A stretch of DNA of 5,970 bases from TMED8 sp038125725 (GCA_038125725.1 JAYPEK010000095.1:1-5970); one strand, 5' to 3'. Shown: positions 1 through 5,970, numbered from the stretch's first letter. Numbers and translations: made by a program. The notes: generated from the sequence alone by a model not told the origin.

Positions 1-2948
1 GCGGCGGCCTTTTCCTCGGCTTCCCTGGCCTTGGCGGCCTCGCGTGCGGCCTTCTCTTCGGCCTCCTTCTTCTCGCGGGCGGCATTTTCTGCGGCCTTCC
101 GCTGGCGTTCGGCTTCGCGCTCCATCTCGCGCTTGCGGGCGGCCTCTTCCCGGGCGCGCCTGGCTTCGGCGGCCTTGGCGGCGTCGGCGGCGTCCTTGAC
201 GTCCATACGCGCGGCCTGGGCGGCGTTGCGCGCGGCTTCGGCCTGGGCGCGGGCGGCGGCCTGGGCGCGCTCGGCGGCGCGTTCCATCTCGCGCTGTTTC
301 GCCTCGGCAGCCTCGGCGGCGCGTTTCTCAGCCTCGGCTTTGGCCTTGGCTTCGGCCCTGGCCTTGTCCTTCAATTCCTTCTGGCGCCGTTCTTCGGCCT
401 CCTTGCGGGCGCGCTCCAGTTCACGTGCGCGGCGCTCGGCGTCGCGGCGGACCTTGGCCATGTCATCGGATTCCTTCGGCTTGGCGGCCTTGGCCTTGGC
501 TTCCTCCTCCTCGGCCATTCGCTCGGCTTCGGCCTTGGCGCGGCGTTCGGCGTCGCGGCGGGCCTTGGCTTCGGCATCGGCCTTCTTCCTGGCGGCCCGT
601 TCGGCGTCGCGGGCCTGTTTCTCGGCTTCCTTGCGGGCTTTCTCCTCGGCCTCTTCCTTGGCCCGGGCCATTTCGCGGGCCTGACGCTCGGCTTCGCGCT
701 GACGTTCGGCGGCGGCCTTGGCTTCGGCTTCGGCCTGCTTGCGCGCGGCCTCTTCCTTCTCCTTCTGGATTCGGGCCAGTTCCCTGGCGCGCTTCTCGGG
801 ATCCTCCTCGCCGCGGGCCCTGGCCTCGCGGGCGGCGGCCCTGGCCTTTTCGTCGGCCAGCTTCTTCAGGCGCGCCTCTTCACGGCGGCGCGCTTCGGCG
901 GCTTCGCGTTCCTGGCGTTCGCGCAGCGAGGCGGCCTCCTTCGCGGCCTTCTCGCGGGCTTTCTCCGCGGCTTCAAAATCGGCCCTGGCCTGGCGTGCGG
1001 CTTCGCGGGCGCTGTCTGCGGCGCCCTTGGCGGCGGCCTGCATTTCTTCCTGCGCGGCCCTGGCGGCGGCTTCCTGTTGCTCCTGTGCGGCGCGGGCGGC
1101 GGCCTCCTGCTTCTTGCGTTCGGCGGCTTCGCGCTTTTCGCGATCGGCCTGGGCGCGGGCGATGGCGCGGGCCTTTTCTTCGGCCTCCTTCTTCAGGCGG
1201 GCCTCTTCGCGGGCGGCGGCGCGACGTTCCGCGCGGCTCTTGGCGTCCGGATCCTCGGCGGGCGCGGGTTTCGCCATGGCGCGCTCACGGGCATCGTCCT
1301 CAAGTTTCTTGGCGGCCTCGGCGGCGGCGCGGGCCTCGTCCTCCCGGGCCTTGGCCTTGGCGGCGGCGCGCGCTTCCTCCTCCTGTCGCTTGCGTTCCTT
1401 CTCCGCCTCGCGGGCGGCCATCCTGGCCTGTTCGTCGGCGGACTTGCGGGCGGCCTCGGCGGCGGCCTCGCTGTCACGCGCGGCCTGGCGGGCCTTGGCG
1501 GCCAGTTCGGCCTCGGCCTTGGCTCGGGCGCGCTCCTCGGCGCGCTGGCGATCCAGTTCCGCCTTGCGGGCCTTGGCCTCGGCGTCGGCCTTGGCGCGGG
1601 CTTCGCGGCGCTTGATCTCCTCGGCGTTGGGTTTCCCGCCGGCCTCGGGATCATCCTTCGGCTTGGCGGCGGTAGTGGCGGCGGAGCCCTTGCGGGCTTC
1701 GAGAGCGGCTGCCTGGGCTTCCTTGGCGGCCTTGCGCTCATCTTCCAGCTGCTTCTGCTTCAGGCGTTCCTGGGCCTCCTCCTCGGCCTTGCGGCGACGC
1801 TCCTCCTCCTTCTGGCGCTGGGCTTCCTCCTTCTCGCGGAGTTTCTGTTCCTTGATCCGCTTCTCCTCCTCGGCCTTGAGGCGCTTTTCCTCCTCCTTCT
1901 GGCGGCGCTTCAATTCCTGGGGGGAGACGTAGTCGAGATCGGTGTAACCGATCATGGAGGCGGTCGGGGTGATGGCTCCGCGGATGAGTTTGAGATTGTT
2001 CTCCTTGGCCTGCGCTTCGGCGTCGAGGAGGGCCTTCTGGCGAAGGTCGGCCAGGGCCCGGTTCTTGGCCGCGGCCTCGGCCTCGACCAGGTTGGTGACC
2101 TGGGACATGGAGACATTGCCGACGCGACCCGCGGTGGCGGAGCGTCCGGGCGCCGGGGCGGCGACGGATGCGGCGGAAGCGCTGGCGGATGCCTTGGCGG
2201 CCTCTTCGGCCTCCTTCTGCTTGCGACGCTCCTCCTCTTCCTTGGCGCGTTGGGCGGCGAGCTCCTCCTTGCGCTTCTTCTCCTCAAGTTTGCGTTCGGC
2301 CTCGGCCTTGGCTTTGGCGGCCTTTTCCTCCTCGCGCTTGGCCTTTTCCTCCTCGCGGGCCTTCTTCTTCTCGGCGGCCTTGGCATCGGCCTCTTCCTTG
2401 GCCTTGGCGCGTTCGGCCTCGCGCTCGGCGGCCGCCGTGGCGGCCTTCAATTCGGCGGCGGCGGCGCGGGCGGCGTCGGCCTCGGCCTTCAACTGCCGCA
2501 GGCGCTCCTCCTCGGCCTTGGCGGCGGCGCGCTTCTGTTTCTCAAGTTCGGCCATGCGGGCCTTTTCGGCCTCCTTGGCGGCCTTGGTCTGCGCTTCCGC
2601 CTCGCGGCGGGCCTTCTCCTCGGCGTCGCGCCGGGCCTTGGCGTCGGCCTTGGCCTTGGCTTCGGCCGCCTTGCGGGCTTTCTCTTCGGCGTCGCGTTGG
2701 GCGCGGGCTTCGGCCTTGGCCTTGGCTTCGGCCTCCTCGCGGCGGCGTTCCAGCTCCTTCTGATACTCGCGCGCCCGACGTTCGGCCTCCTTCTTTCGCT
2801 CGCGTTCGAGCCGCCGTTTCTGCCGGTCCGTCAACTGCTTCTCGGAGCCTTCCTGGCCGCCGGACGGATTGCTTTGCGCCTTGGCGGTCTCCAGCGACCC
2901 AAACCACAGGCTCAGACTGAGGGCGAGGATGAGGAAATACGATTTCAT
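1..2948 (-). CDS. Very long exported Ala/Glu/Lys/Arg-rich helical (coiled-coil) protein, 3' end outside window
   Basis: The frame is open for 982 codons from the ATG at 2948-2946 and has no stop before base 1, so the protein is larger than seen. Residues 1-24 form a signal peptide: Lys2, a hydrophobic core (YFLILALSLSLWF) and an AKA|Q cleavage site. There is no lipobox, so a soluble periplasmic or secreted product is expected. From about residue 35 the sequence is nearly all A, E, K, R, Q and D, predicting a long charged helix or coiled coil. A non-repetitive island at about 260-343 interrupts it, as do short breaks near residues 429-441 (KPKDDPEAGGKP), 560-570, 713-719 and 823-830. An in-frame ATG at 2990 would add 14 residues; I prefer 2948 because it gives a standard signal peptide. 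No Shine-Dalgarno is visible at either start. The composition resembles TolA-type stalks, but the usual TolA N-terminal membrane anchor is replaced by a cleavable signal and the C-terminus is unseen. Function is unknown; a structural or envelope-spanning role is inference. Confidence 0.85.
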   Translation of the reverse strand, partial: MKSYFLILALSLSLWFGSLETAKAQSNPSGGQEGSEKQLTDRQKRRLERERKKEAERRAREYQKELERRREEAEAKAKAEARAQRDAEEKARKAAEAKAKADAKARRDAEEKARREAEAQTKAAKEAEKARMAELEKQKRAAAKAEEERLRQLKAEADAARAAAAELKAATAAAEREAERAKAKEEADAKAAEKKKAREEEKAKREEEKAAKAKAEAERKLEEKKRKEELAAQRAKEEEERRKQKEAEEAAKASASASAASVAAPAPGRSATAGRVGNVSMSQVTNLVEAEAAAKNRALADLRQKALLDAEAQAKENNLKLIRGAITPTASMIGYTDLDYVSPQELKRRQKEEEKRLKAEEEKRIKEQKLREKEEAQRQKEEERRRKAEEEAQERLKQKQLEDERKAAKEAQAAALEARKGSAATTAAKPKDDPEAGGKPNAEEIKRREARAKADAEAKARKAELDRQRAEERARAKAEAELAAKARQAARDSEAAAEAARKSADEQARMAAREAEKERKRQEEEARAAAKAKAREDEARAAAEAAKKLEDDARERAMAKPAPAEDPDAKSRAERRAAAREEARLKKEAEEKARAIARAQADREKREAAERKKQEAAARAAQEQQEAAARAAQEEMQAAAKGAADSAREAARQARADFEAAEKAREKAAKEAASLRERQEREAAEARRREEARLKKLADEKARAAAREARARGEEDPEKRARELARIQKEKEEAARKQAEAEAKAAAERQREAERQAREMARAKEEAEEKARKEAEKQARDAERAARKKADAEAKARRDAERRAKAEAERMAEEEEAKAKAAKPKESDDMAKVRRDAERRARELERARKEAEERRQKELKDKARAEAKAKAEAEKRAAEAAEAKQREMERAAERAQAAARAQAEAARNAAQAARMDVKDAADAAKAAEARRAREEAARKREMEREAERQRKAAENAAREKKEAEEKAAREAAKAREAEEKAA
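1044..1109 (-). repeat. Two 11-residue repeats in the helical protein (residues 614-635)
   Basis: Residues 614-624 (QEAAARAAQEQ) and 625-635 (QEAAARAAQEE) are near-identical 11-residue units, followed by a weaker third (MQAAAKGAADS). The codons differ between the copies: Arg is CGC in one and AGG in the other, and Ala is GCA in one and GCG in the other. The copies are therefore old, or held alike by selection on the protein. The 11-residue step is the hendecad period of some right-handed or nearly straight coiled coils. Confidence 0.65.
1916..2171 (-). other. Non-repetitive island domain inside the helical protein (about residues 260-343)
   Basis: Within the Ala/Glu/Lys-rich protein this stretch changes character. 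It begins with a small-residue linker (AAPAPGRSATAGRVGNVSMS), continues through a mixed helix (QVTNLVEAEAAAKNRALADL, then an LLDAEAQAKENNLKLI segment) and ends with GAITPTASMIGYTDLDYVSP before returning to charged helix at QELKRRQKEEE. It holds most of the aromatic, Ile, Thr, Asn and Gly residues of the protein outside the signal peptide. I do not recognise the family. The boundaries are approximate and set by composition. It looks like a short folded or binding module carried on a long stalk. Confidence 0.5.
2602..2733 (-). repeat. Two tandem 66-bp (22-residue) coding repeats
   Basis: The adjacent units 2602-2667 and 2668-2733 agree at about 54 of 66 positions by eye, including a 24-base exact match at 2644-2667 and 2710-2733. 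They encode two copies of a 22-residue motif, reading EAKAKAEARAQRDAEEKARK followed by EAKAKADAKARRDAEEKARR. Twenty-two residues is two hendecads (11-residue units), a known coiled-coil periodicity. This suggests that at least part of the helical protein grew by in-frame duplication. Confidence 0.7.
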
Positions 2949-2993
2949 GACTGCACGTATGAGTTGATTGTTCGGGGAGAGAGAGCCCATCGC

Positions 2994-3018
2994 AAGCGGC
3001 TGAATGTGAGCCGTTTTT
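2994..3018 (+). terminator. Possible weak stem-loop followed by a T run (plus-strand orientation)
   Basis: CGGCT (2997-3001) can pair with AGCCG (3009-3013) around a 7-base loop, and TTTTT follows at 3014-3018. Flanking A-T and G-T pairs could lengthen the stem. The T run lies on the plus strand, but no plus-strand gene ends here, and the hairpin sits between two minus-strand genes at the synthase stop codon. For minus-strand transcription the T run is on the wrong side. It may therefore be chance, or only a hairpin in the spacer. Confidence 0.2.
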
Positions 3019-4048
3019 ACTGATTTTGACTGGATTGCGGAGCATAAAGGCGGCCCCACAAGAATGGCAAGGGATAAAGCAGGACCGACCAGAGCATCAT
3101 TCGCTTCACTTCCGAGCGGTTGATTTTCAATTTTTGGACGGATTCCAGAATTGAGGCGCCCCTCAAGCGGGTCAGGGTCCGGCCGCCGATCAGGATGGGC
3201 CAGGCGCAGGCGAGACGGATCCGGGGCTGCGTCCAGGGGAGGGAGAGCGTGTAGTTCCAACCGGCTGCGAGATGCTCTTCCGCGCGGGAGAGCCAGGCGT
3301 CGTAGAGCGGGCGCATTTTGGGCTCGGAGGCGGGGTCGAGGAGGTCCGCGGGATTCAGGCCGAGTTTCGCCAACCCGTCCGCGGGCAGGTAGCAGCGTCC
3401 CTGCTCGAGATCGCCGCGGAGATCGCGGAGGATGTTGATCAACTGCAGCCCCTTGCCAAAGCGGATTCCGTCCGCCAGCAACGCCTCCTCATCCAGACGC
3501 GCCCTGGGAAAGGCCCTGGCCCGACAGATCCTGGTCCAGAACTCGCCGACGCATCCGGCGACGCGGTAGGTGTAGTCGTCCAGATCGTCGTCAGATTGCA
3601 GCGACAGGACCCGGGGCGCGTCAGCGGCGGCGCGCGGGACGTCGAAGCGTTTCAGGTCCAGTTCCTGTCCGCTGACGATGGTCTTCAGGACCTCGCGAAT
3701 GAGCGTTCGGTCGTCGGGATCGCAGTGGTCGAGCAGTTTCAGGCCGTCTTCGATGCGGGTCAGGAGTTCGCGTTCGGAGGGATCGCCCTGCTCTTCGGCC
3801 AGGTCTCCGAAATCCAACGGGCGGTCGGATTCGCCGAGGATGCGGTCGCGCAGCCGGGACAGGGCATCCAGACGGCGATCGACACCGATGATTCCGGTAT
3901 CGGCCACGGTGTCGGTGGCGCGGGCGAGGAGGTAGGCGAGGCCGATCTGGGAGCGGACGCAGGCGGGGAGGACCTTGAGCGTGAGATAGAAGGACCGCGA
4001 GACCCGGCGCAGCAGATCGGTCAGCAGGTCGGCGTTGGGATCGGCCAT
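3017..4048 (-). CDS. Squalene/phytoene synthase family protein, probably squalene synthase
   Basis: The 343-residue protein is a head-to-head prenyl transferase, expected to condense two prenyl diphosphates (two farnesyl-PP for squalene). Family landmarks appear in order: SRSFYLTLKVLP at 17-28; the first Asp-rich motif DTVAD at 46-50, which binds Mg-diphosphate; YTYRVAGCVGEFW at 159-171, matching the family Y-x(2,3)-VAG-x-VG segment; and the second Asp-rich motif in NILRDLRGDLEQGRCYLP at 205-222 (Asp209, Asp213). The C-terminus (about 317-335, MMLWSVLLYPLPFLWGRLY) is hydrophobic and could hold the enzyme at the membrane. The length and this tail fit bacterial squalene synthases better than the shorter CrtB, HpnC or HpnD proteins, but motifs alone cannot exclude phytoene or presqualene diphosphate synthase. 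The likely product would feed hopanoid or sterol synthesis; no cyclase gene is in the window. The ATG lies four bases after the argH stop and has no Shine-Dalgarno, so translational coupling is likely. Confidence 0.9.
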   Translation of the reverse strand: MADPNADLLTDLLRRVSRSFYLTLKVLPACVRSQIGLAYLLARATDTVADTGIIGVDRRLDALSRLRDRILGESDRPLDFGDLAEEQGDPSERELLTRIEDGLKLLDHCDPDDRTLIREVLKTIVSGQELDLKRFDVPRAAADAPRVLSLQSDDDLDDYTYRVAGCVGEFWTRICRARAFPRARLDEEALLADGIRFGKGLQLINILRDLRGDLEQGRCYLPADGLAKLGLNPADLLDPASEPKMRPLYDAWLSRAEEHLAAGWNYTLSLPWTQPRIRLACAWPILIGGRTLTRLRGASILESVQKLKINRSEVKRMMLWSVLLYPLPFLWGRLYAPQSSQNQ

Positions 4049-4052
4049 GGAC

Positions 4053-5468
4053 TCAGTCGCCGGAGAGCGCCCGCTGCCAGCGTTTGATTTGTTTGGCGAC
4101 CTGCTTGTGTCCCGGCATGCCGGTCGACGTCCGGGTCTTCAGGGCCGTGTCGAGATTGAAGACCATCGGCGCGTCGGCGCCGATGCGTGAATCGACGCCC
4201 TGCATTTCCTCGACGGTCAGCTCGTTCAGGGCCTTGCCGCTCTTTTCCGCGAGGGCCACGACAGCGCCGACGATGTGATGCGCCTCGCGGAAGGCCACGC
4301 CCCGGCGCACGAGGTAGTCGGCCAGATCGGTGGCCAGCAATGTGGGGTCGCCGGCGGCGGCGAGGCAGGCGTCGGCATTGATGGCGGTTGCGCCGACCAT
4401 CGCCGCGGTCAGGCGGACGGTCGCGCGCACGGTGTCGACCGAGTCGAACAGCCGCTCCTTGTCCTCCTGCAGGTCGCGGTTGTAGGTCATGGGCAGCCCC
4501 TTGAGGAGGGTGAGCAGCGACATGAGGTTGCCGACGACCCGTCCCGTCTTGCCGCGGGCCAGCTCAGCGATGTCCGGATTTTTCTTCTGGGGCATCAGGG
4601 AGGAGCCGGTGGTGTAGGCGTCGGAGATACGGATGAAATCGAACTCGGCGCTGGCCCAGAGGATCCAGTCCTCCGCCAGACGCGACAAATGCACGGCGAT
4701 CAGGGCGGCGGCGGAGCAGAATTCCACCGCGAAATCACGATCGCTGATTCCATCCATGGAATTCTGCGTCAGTCGGGCCCTGCCCCTGGCGTCCACGAAA
4801 CCGAGCATTTCGGCGACGAGTTCGCGATTCAACGGCAGGGTGGAGCCGGCGAGCGCGCAATTGCCCAGGGGGCAGACATTGACCCGGTCGAGGCAATCGA
4901 CGAGGCGGCGCTGGTCCCGTTCGAACATCTCGGCATAGGCGAGCAGGTGGTGCGCGATGGGAACGGGCTGGGCGCGTTGAAGATGGGTGTAACCCGGAAT
5001 GACGACGTCCTTGTTGGCCGCGCCGAGCCCGACCAACGACTCCTGCAGGGCGTGAATTTCGCCGATCAGGTCCAGGATCTCGTCCCGCAGCCAGAGCCGC
5101 ATGTCGAGGGCGACCTGATCATTGCGCGAACGCGAGGTATGCAGCCTGGCTCCGGCAGGCACGCGGCGGGTCAGTTCGGCCTCGATGTTCATGTGGACAT
5201 CCTCGAGCTCGGGTTTCCACTTGAACCTCCCGGCCTCGATCTCGCCGCCGATCTCCTTCAACCCGCGCTTGATGTCGTTCAATTCCTTTTTCGACAGGAC
5301 GCCGATGGATTGGAGCATCGTCGCGTGCGCGATCGAGCCGGCGATGTCGTGCCGCCAGAGCCGCCAGTCGAAGGAGATGGATTCACTGAACTGTTCGACA
5401 TCGCGGCCCGGACCTTCCGCAAAACGGCCGCTGCGGGAGACGGGTTTCTGTTTCTTTCTGCCAGCCAT
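4053..5468 (-). CDS. argH: Argininosuccinate lyase
   Basis: This enzyme splits argininosuccinate into arginine and fumarate in the cytoplasm, the last step of arginine synthesis. From the chosen ATG it has 471 residues, close to the usual 455-470. Visible landmarks are SGRFAEGP near the N-terminus (the counterpart of the WGGRF region), EDVHMNIE at about 89-96, HTSRSRNDQ at 110-118, GYTHLQRAQP at 160-169 with the catalytic histidine, and the fumarate-lyase signature GSSLMPQKKN at 288-297 in the mobile catalytic-serine loop. The usual HTGRSRND here has Ser in place of Gly. A GTG at 5507 would add 13 residues (beginning MTFSFIPP); I prefer the ATG at 5468 because those extra residues are not family-like. 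Neither start has a Shine-Dalgarno. The stop is four bases before the synthase start, which suggests one transcript. No ARG-box-like operator was recognised upstream. Confidence 0.97.
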   Translation of the reverse strand: MAGRKKQKPVSRSGRFAEGPGRDVEQFSESISFDWRLWRHDIAGSIAHATMLQSIGVLSKKELNDIKRGLKEIGGEIEAGRFKWKPELEDVHMNIEAELTRRVPAGARLHTSRSRNDQVALDMRLWLRDEILDLIGEIHALQESLVGLGAANKDVVIPGYTHLQRAQPVPIAHHLLAYAEMFERDQRRLVDCLDRVNVCPLGNCALAGSTLPLNRELVAEMLGFVDARGRARLTQNSMDGISDRDFAVEFCSAAALIAVHLSRLAEDWILWASAEFDFIRISDAYTTGSSLMPQKKNPDIAELARGKTGRVVGNLMSLLTLLKGLPMTYNRDLQEDKERLFDSVDTVRATVRLTAAMVGATAINADACLAAAGDPTLLATDLADYLVRRGVAFREAHHIVGAVVALAEKSGKALNELTVEEMQGVDSRIGADAPMVFNLDTALKTRTSTGMPGHKQVAKQIKRWQRALSGD

Positions 5469-5551
5469 AAGCGGGGAAAATGTGGGGGGAATGAAACTGA
5501 AAGTCACGCGGGAACATGAAACGCCGCGATCTGCAGTGATAGAGACCTTAC

Positions 5552-5680
5552 GGGGCGCGGCTGTGTCCCGTCCTCGGGATCAGCCGCAGCGGTTCGGGAG
5601 ACAGGGTCGCGTGGAGCAAAACCCTCGACGCCGTTCGCGATCGGCGTTGCTGCGGCTGGTCTCCGACACAGCCGCGCTCC
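5552..5680. repeat. Structured palindromic element, about 129 bp, REP/BIME- or MITE-like
   Basis: The outer arms are GCGCGGCTGTGTC (5555-5567) and its exact reverse complement GACACAGCCGCGC (5665-5677), extendable to 16 pairs (5552-5567 with 5665-5680) with one G-T pair. Nested inside are GATCAGCCGCAGC (5578-5590) and GCTGCGGCTGGTC (5649-5661), complementary except for one G-T. Within the loop are two smaller hairpins: AGGGT/ACCCT (5603-5607 with 5621-5625) and ACGCCG/CGGCGT (5628-5633 with 5642-5647). No clear target-site duplication flanks it and it encodes no transposase. From memory, similar GCGCGGCTGTGT...CAGCCGCAGC palindromes are scattered through some Verrucomicrobiota genomes; this could not be checked here. 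Transcribed from either strand it would fold into a branched RNA. Confidence 0.75.
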
Positions 5681-5743
5681 AGCTGCGGTGTTTCACCACG
5701 GATTCGATCCCGTCCCGTTCCACTTGCATTCGGTCGATCATGA

Positions 5744-5755
5744 GGCAATCTTGCC
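5744..5755. promoter_or_regulatory. 12-bp palindrome, possible operator
   Basis: GGCAA-TC-TTGCC forms perfect 5-bp arms around a 2-base centre, 48 bases before the start of the glycine-zipper gene. The position would suit a regulator site. No known regulator consensus is recognised, and a palindrome this short is not rare in GC-rich DNA. Confidence 0.2.
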
Positions 5756-5803
5756 GCGCCGTGAATACGGACGGGCTGGGGACGTCCCATTCATGTGATT
5801 GCC

Positions 5804-5970
5804 ATGAAACGAGTCGCGCTGTTTTCCCTGATGTTGCTGTTGGCCGGCGGGGCCAAGGCCCAGCTGTTTTCCGACAATCAACTCGGCGGCGCCGTTTTGG
5901 GCGGCGTCGTGGGCGGCGTCATCGGTCACAACAACAACCGCCAGACGGCAGAGGGCATCGGCATCGGCGC
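5804..5970 (+). CDS. Exported glycine-zipper protein, N-terminal part (3' end outside window)
   Basis: Fifty-five codons are visible before the window ends. Residues 1-19 are a signal peptide: Lys2-Arg3, a hydrophobic core (VALFSLMLLLAGG) and an AKA|Q cleavage site, the same ending as in the long helical protein. There is no Cys at the cleavage site, so it is not a lipoprotein. The mature part opens QLFSDNQ and moves into GGAVLGGVVGGVIG at 28-41, a run with Gly every three to four residues typical of glycine-zipper (Rick_17kDa/YMGG-like) membrane-associated proteins. It continues HNNNRQTAEGIGIG, where a second Gly-rich helix may begin. Such proteins associate with the outer membrane or periplasm; the exact role is unknown. 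No Shine-Dalgarno precedes the ATG. An ATG at 5793 is followed at once by TGA and is not a start. Confidence 0.8.
   Translation, partial: MKRVALFSLMLLLAGGAKAQLFSDNQLGGAVLGGVVGGVIGHNNNRQTAEGIGIG

Larger units (their letters stand above)
5469..5803. other. Divergent intergenic region between argH and the glycine-zipper gene
   Basis: These 335 bases separate two genes reading away from each other and should hold both promoters. They contain the large palindromic element (5552-5680) and a 12-bp palindrome (5744-5755). I found no convincing -35/-10 pair on either strand; the nearest plus-strand candidate (TTGCAT at 5724, then AATCTT at 5747, 17-base spacing) is too weak to call. No reading frame here looks like a real gene. 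Confidence 0.6.

Noticed and set aside
718..1932. Plus-strand Ala/Ser/Arg-rich frame, with similar ones at 31-684, 425-1615, 1954-2763 and 2168-2920
   Set aside because: These are antisense shadows of the same gene. None has a plausible N-terminus or a recognisable domain.
1..2948. The repetitive coding region as a CRISPR or satellite array
   Set aside because: The periodicity is codon-based and in frame, repeat units diverge at silent positions, and there are no unique spacers.
1077..3023. Plus-strand 648-codon Gly/Leu-rich frame
   Set aside because: It is the mirror of the minus-strand helical gene. Its composition follows from complementing GCC, GAG and AAG codons in another frame, it has no signal or domain, and it runs through the true gene's signal-peptide region.
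2542..3045. Minus-strand 167-codon frame overlapping the start of the helical gene
   Set aside because: It is out of frame with the signal peptide and charged-helix frame and shows no domain; the overlap is explained by codon bias.
3272..4087. Plus-strand 271-codon frame opposite the synthase gene
   Set aside because: The minus strand carries clear family motifs with conserved catalytic residues; this frame is its complement.
4275..5519. Plus-strand 414-codon frame opposite argH
   Set aside because: The argH frame is unmistakable on the minus strand, so this is a high-GC antisense shadow.
5516..5539. Tiny plus-strand frame MKRRDLQ followed by a stop, a possible leader peptide
   Set aside because: It has no ribosome binding site, no run of regulatory codons and no attenuator-like context, and it lies far from the downstream start.
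5552..5680. The intergenic palindrome as a tRNA gene
   Set aside because: The branched fold suggests a cloverleaf, but the arms are too long and there is no T-loop GTTCRA sequence, anticodon arm of the right size or CCA end.
5548..5790. Minus-strand 80-codon frame in the intergenic region
   Set aside because: It runs straight through the palindromic repeat, resembles no known protein and has no start signal.

Overview
The window is GC-rich bacterial DNA with four genes. Three run on the minus strand in the order argH, a squalene/phytoene synthase-family gene, and a very large alanine/glutamate/lysine/arginine-rich exported protein. The fourth lies on the plus strand at the right edge. The high GC, the two AKA|Q signal peptides, the lack of Shine-Dalgarno sequences and a palindromic intergenic repeat of a type I recall from Verrucomicrobiota suggest a member of that phylum or of the wider PVC group. 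This placement is an inference; there is no rRNA or other phylogenetic marker here.

Positions 1-2948 (minus strand) are one uninterrupted reading frame of 982 codons that leaves the window at base 1. It starts with a signal peptide and then reads almost entirely in A, E, K, R, Q and D, as expected for a very long charged alpha-helix. A non-repetitive island at about residues 260-343 and several short Pro/Asp/Gly-rich breaks divide it. Long plus-strand frames exist across this region, but they are mirror images of its skewed codons and are not annotated.

Positions 3017-4048 (minus) encode a trans-isoprenyl diphosphate synthase of the squalene/phytoene synthase family with both Asp-rich motifs and a hydrophobic C-terminus; squalene synthase is the preferred call. 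Four bases upstream lies argH (4053-5468, minus), argininosuccinate lyase, the last enzyme of arginine synthesis. The two are probably co-transcribed and translationally coupled although their pathways are unrelated. The exported coiled-coil gene follows 68 bases after the synthase and could belong to the same transcript.

Positions 5469-5803 are a divergent intergenic region between argH and the plus-strand gene. It holds a roughly 129-bp imperfect palindrome with two nested stems and two inner hairpins (5552-5680), and a separate 12-bp palindrome (5744-5755). From 5804 to the edge is the start of a small exported glycine-zipper protein.

The points most worth a second look are the giant exported helix with its embedded island domain, and the structured repeat in the divergent promoter region. 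I see no CRISPR array, insertion sequence, tRNA or rRNA.
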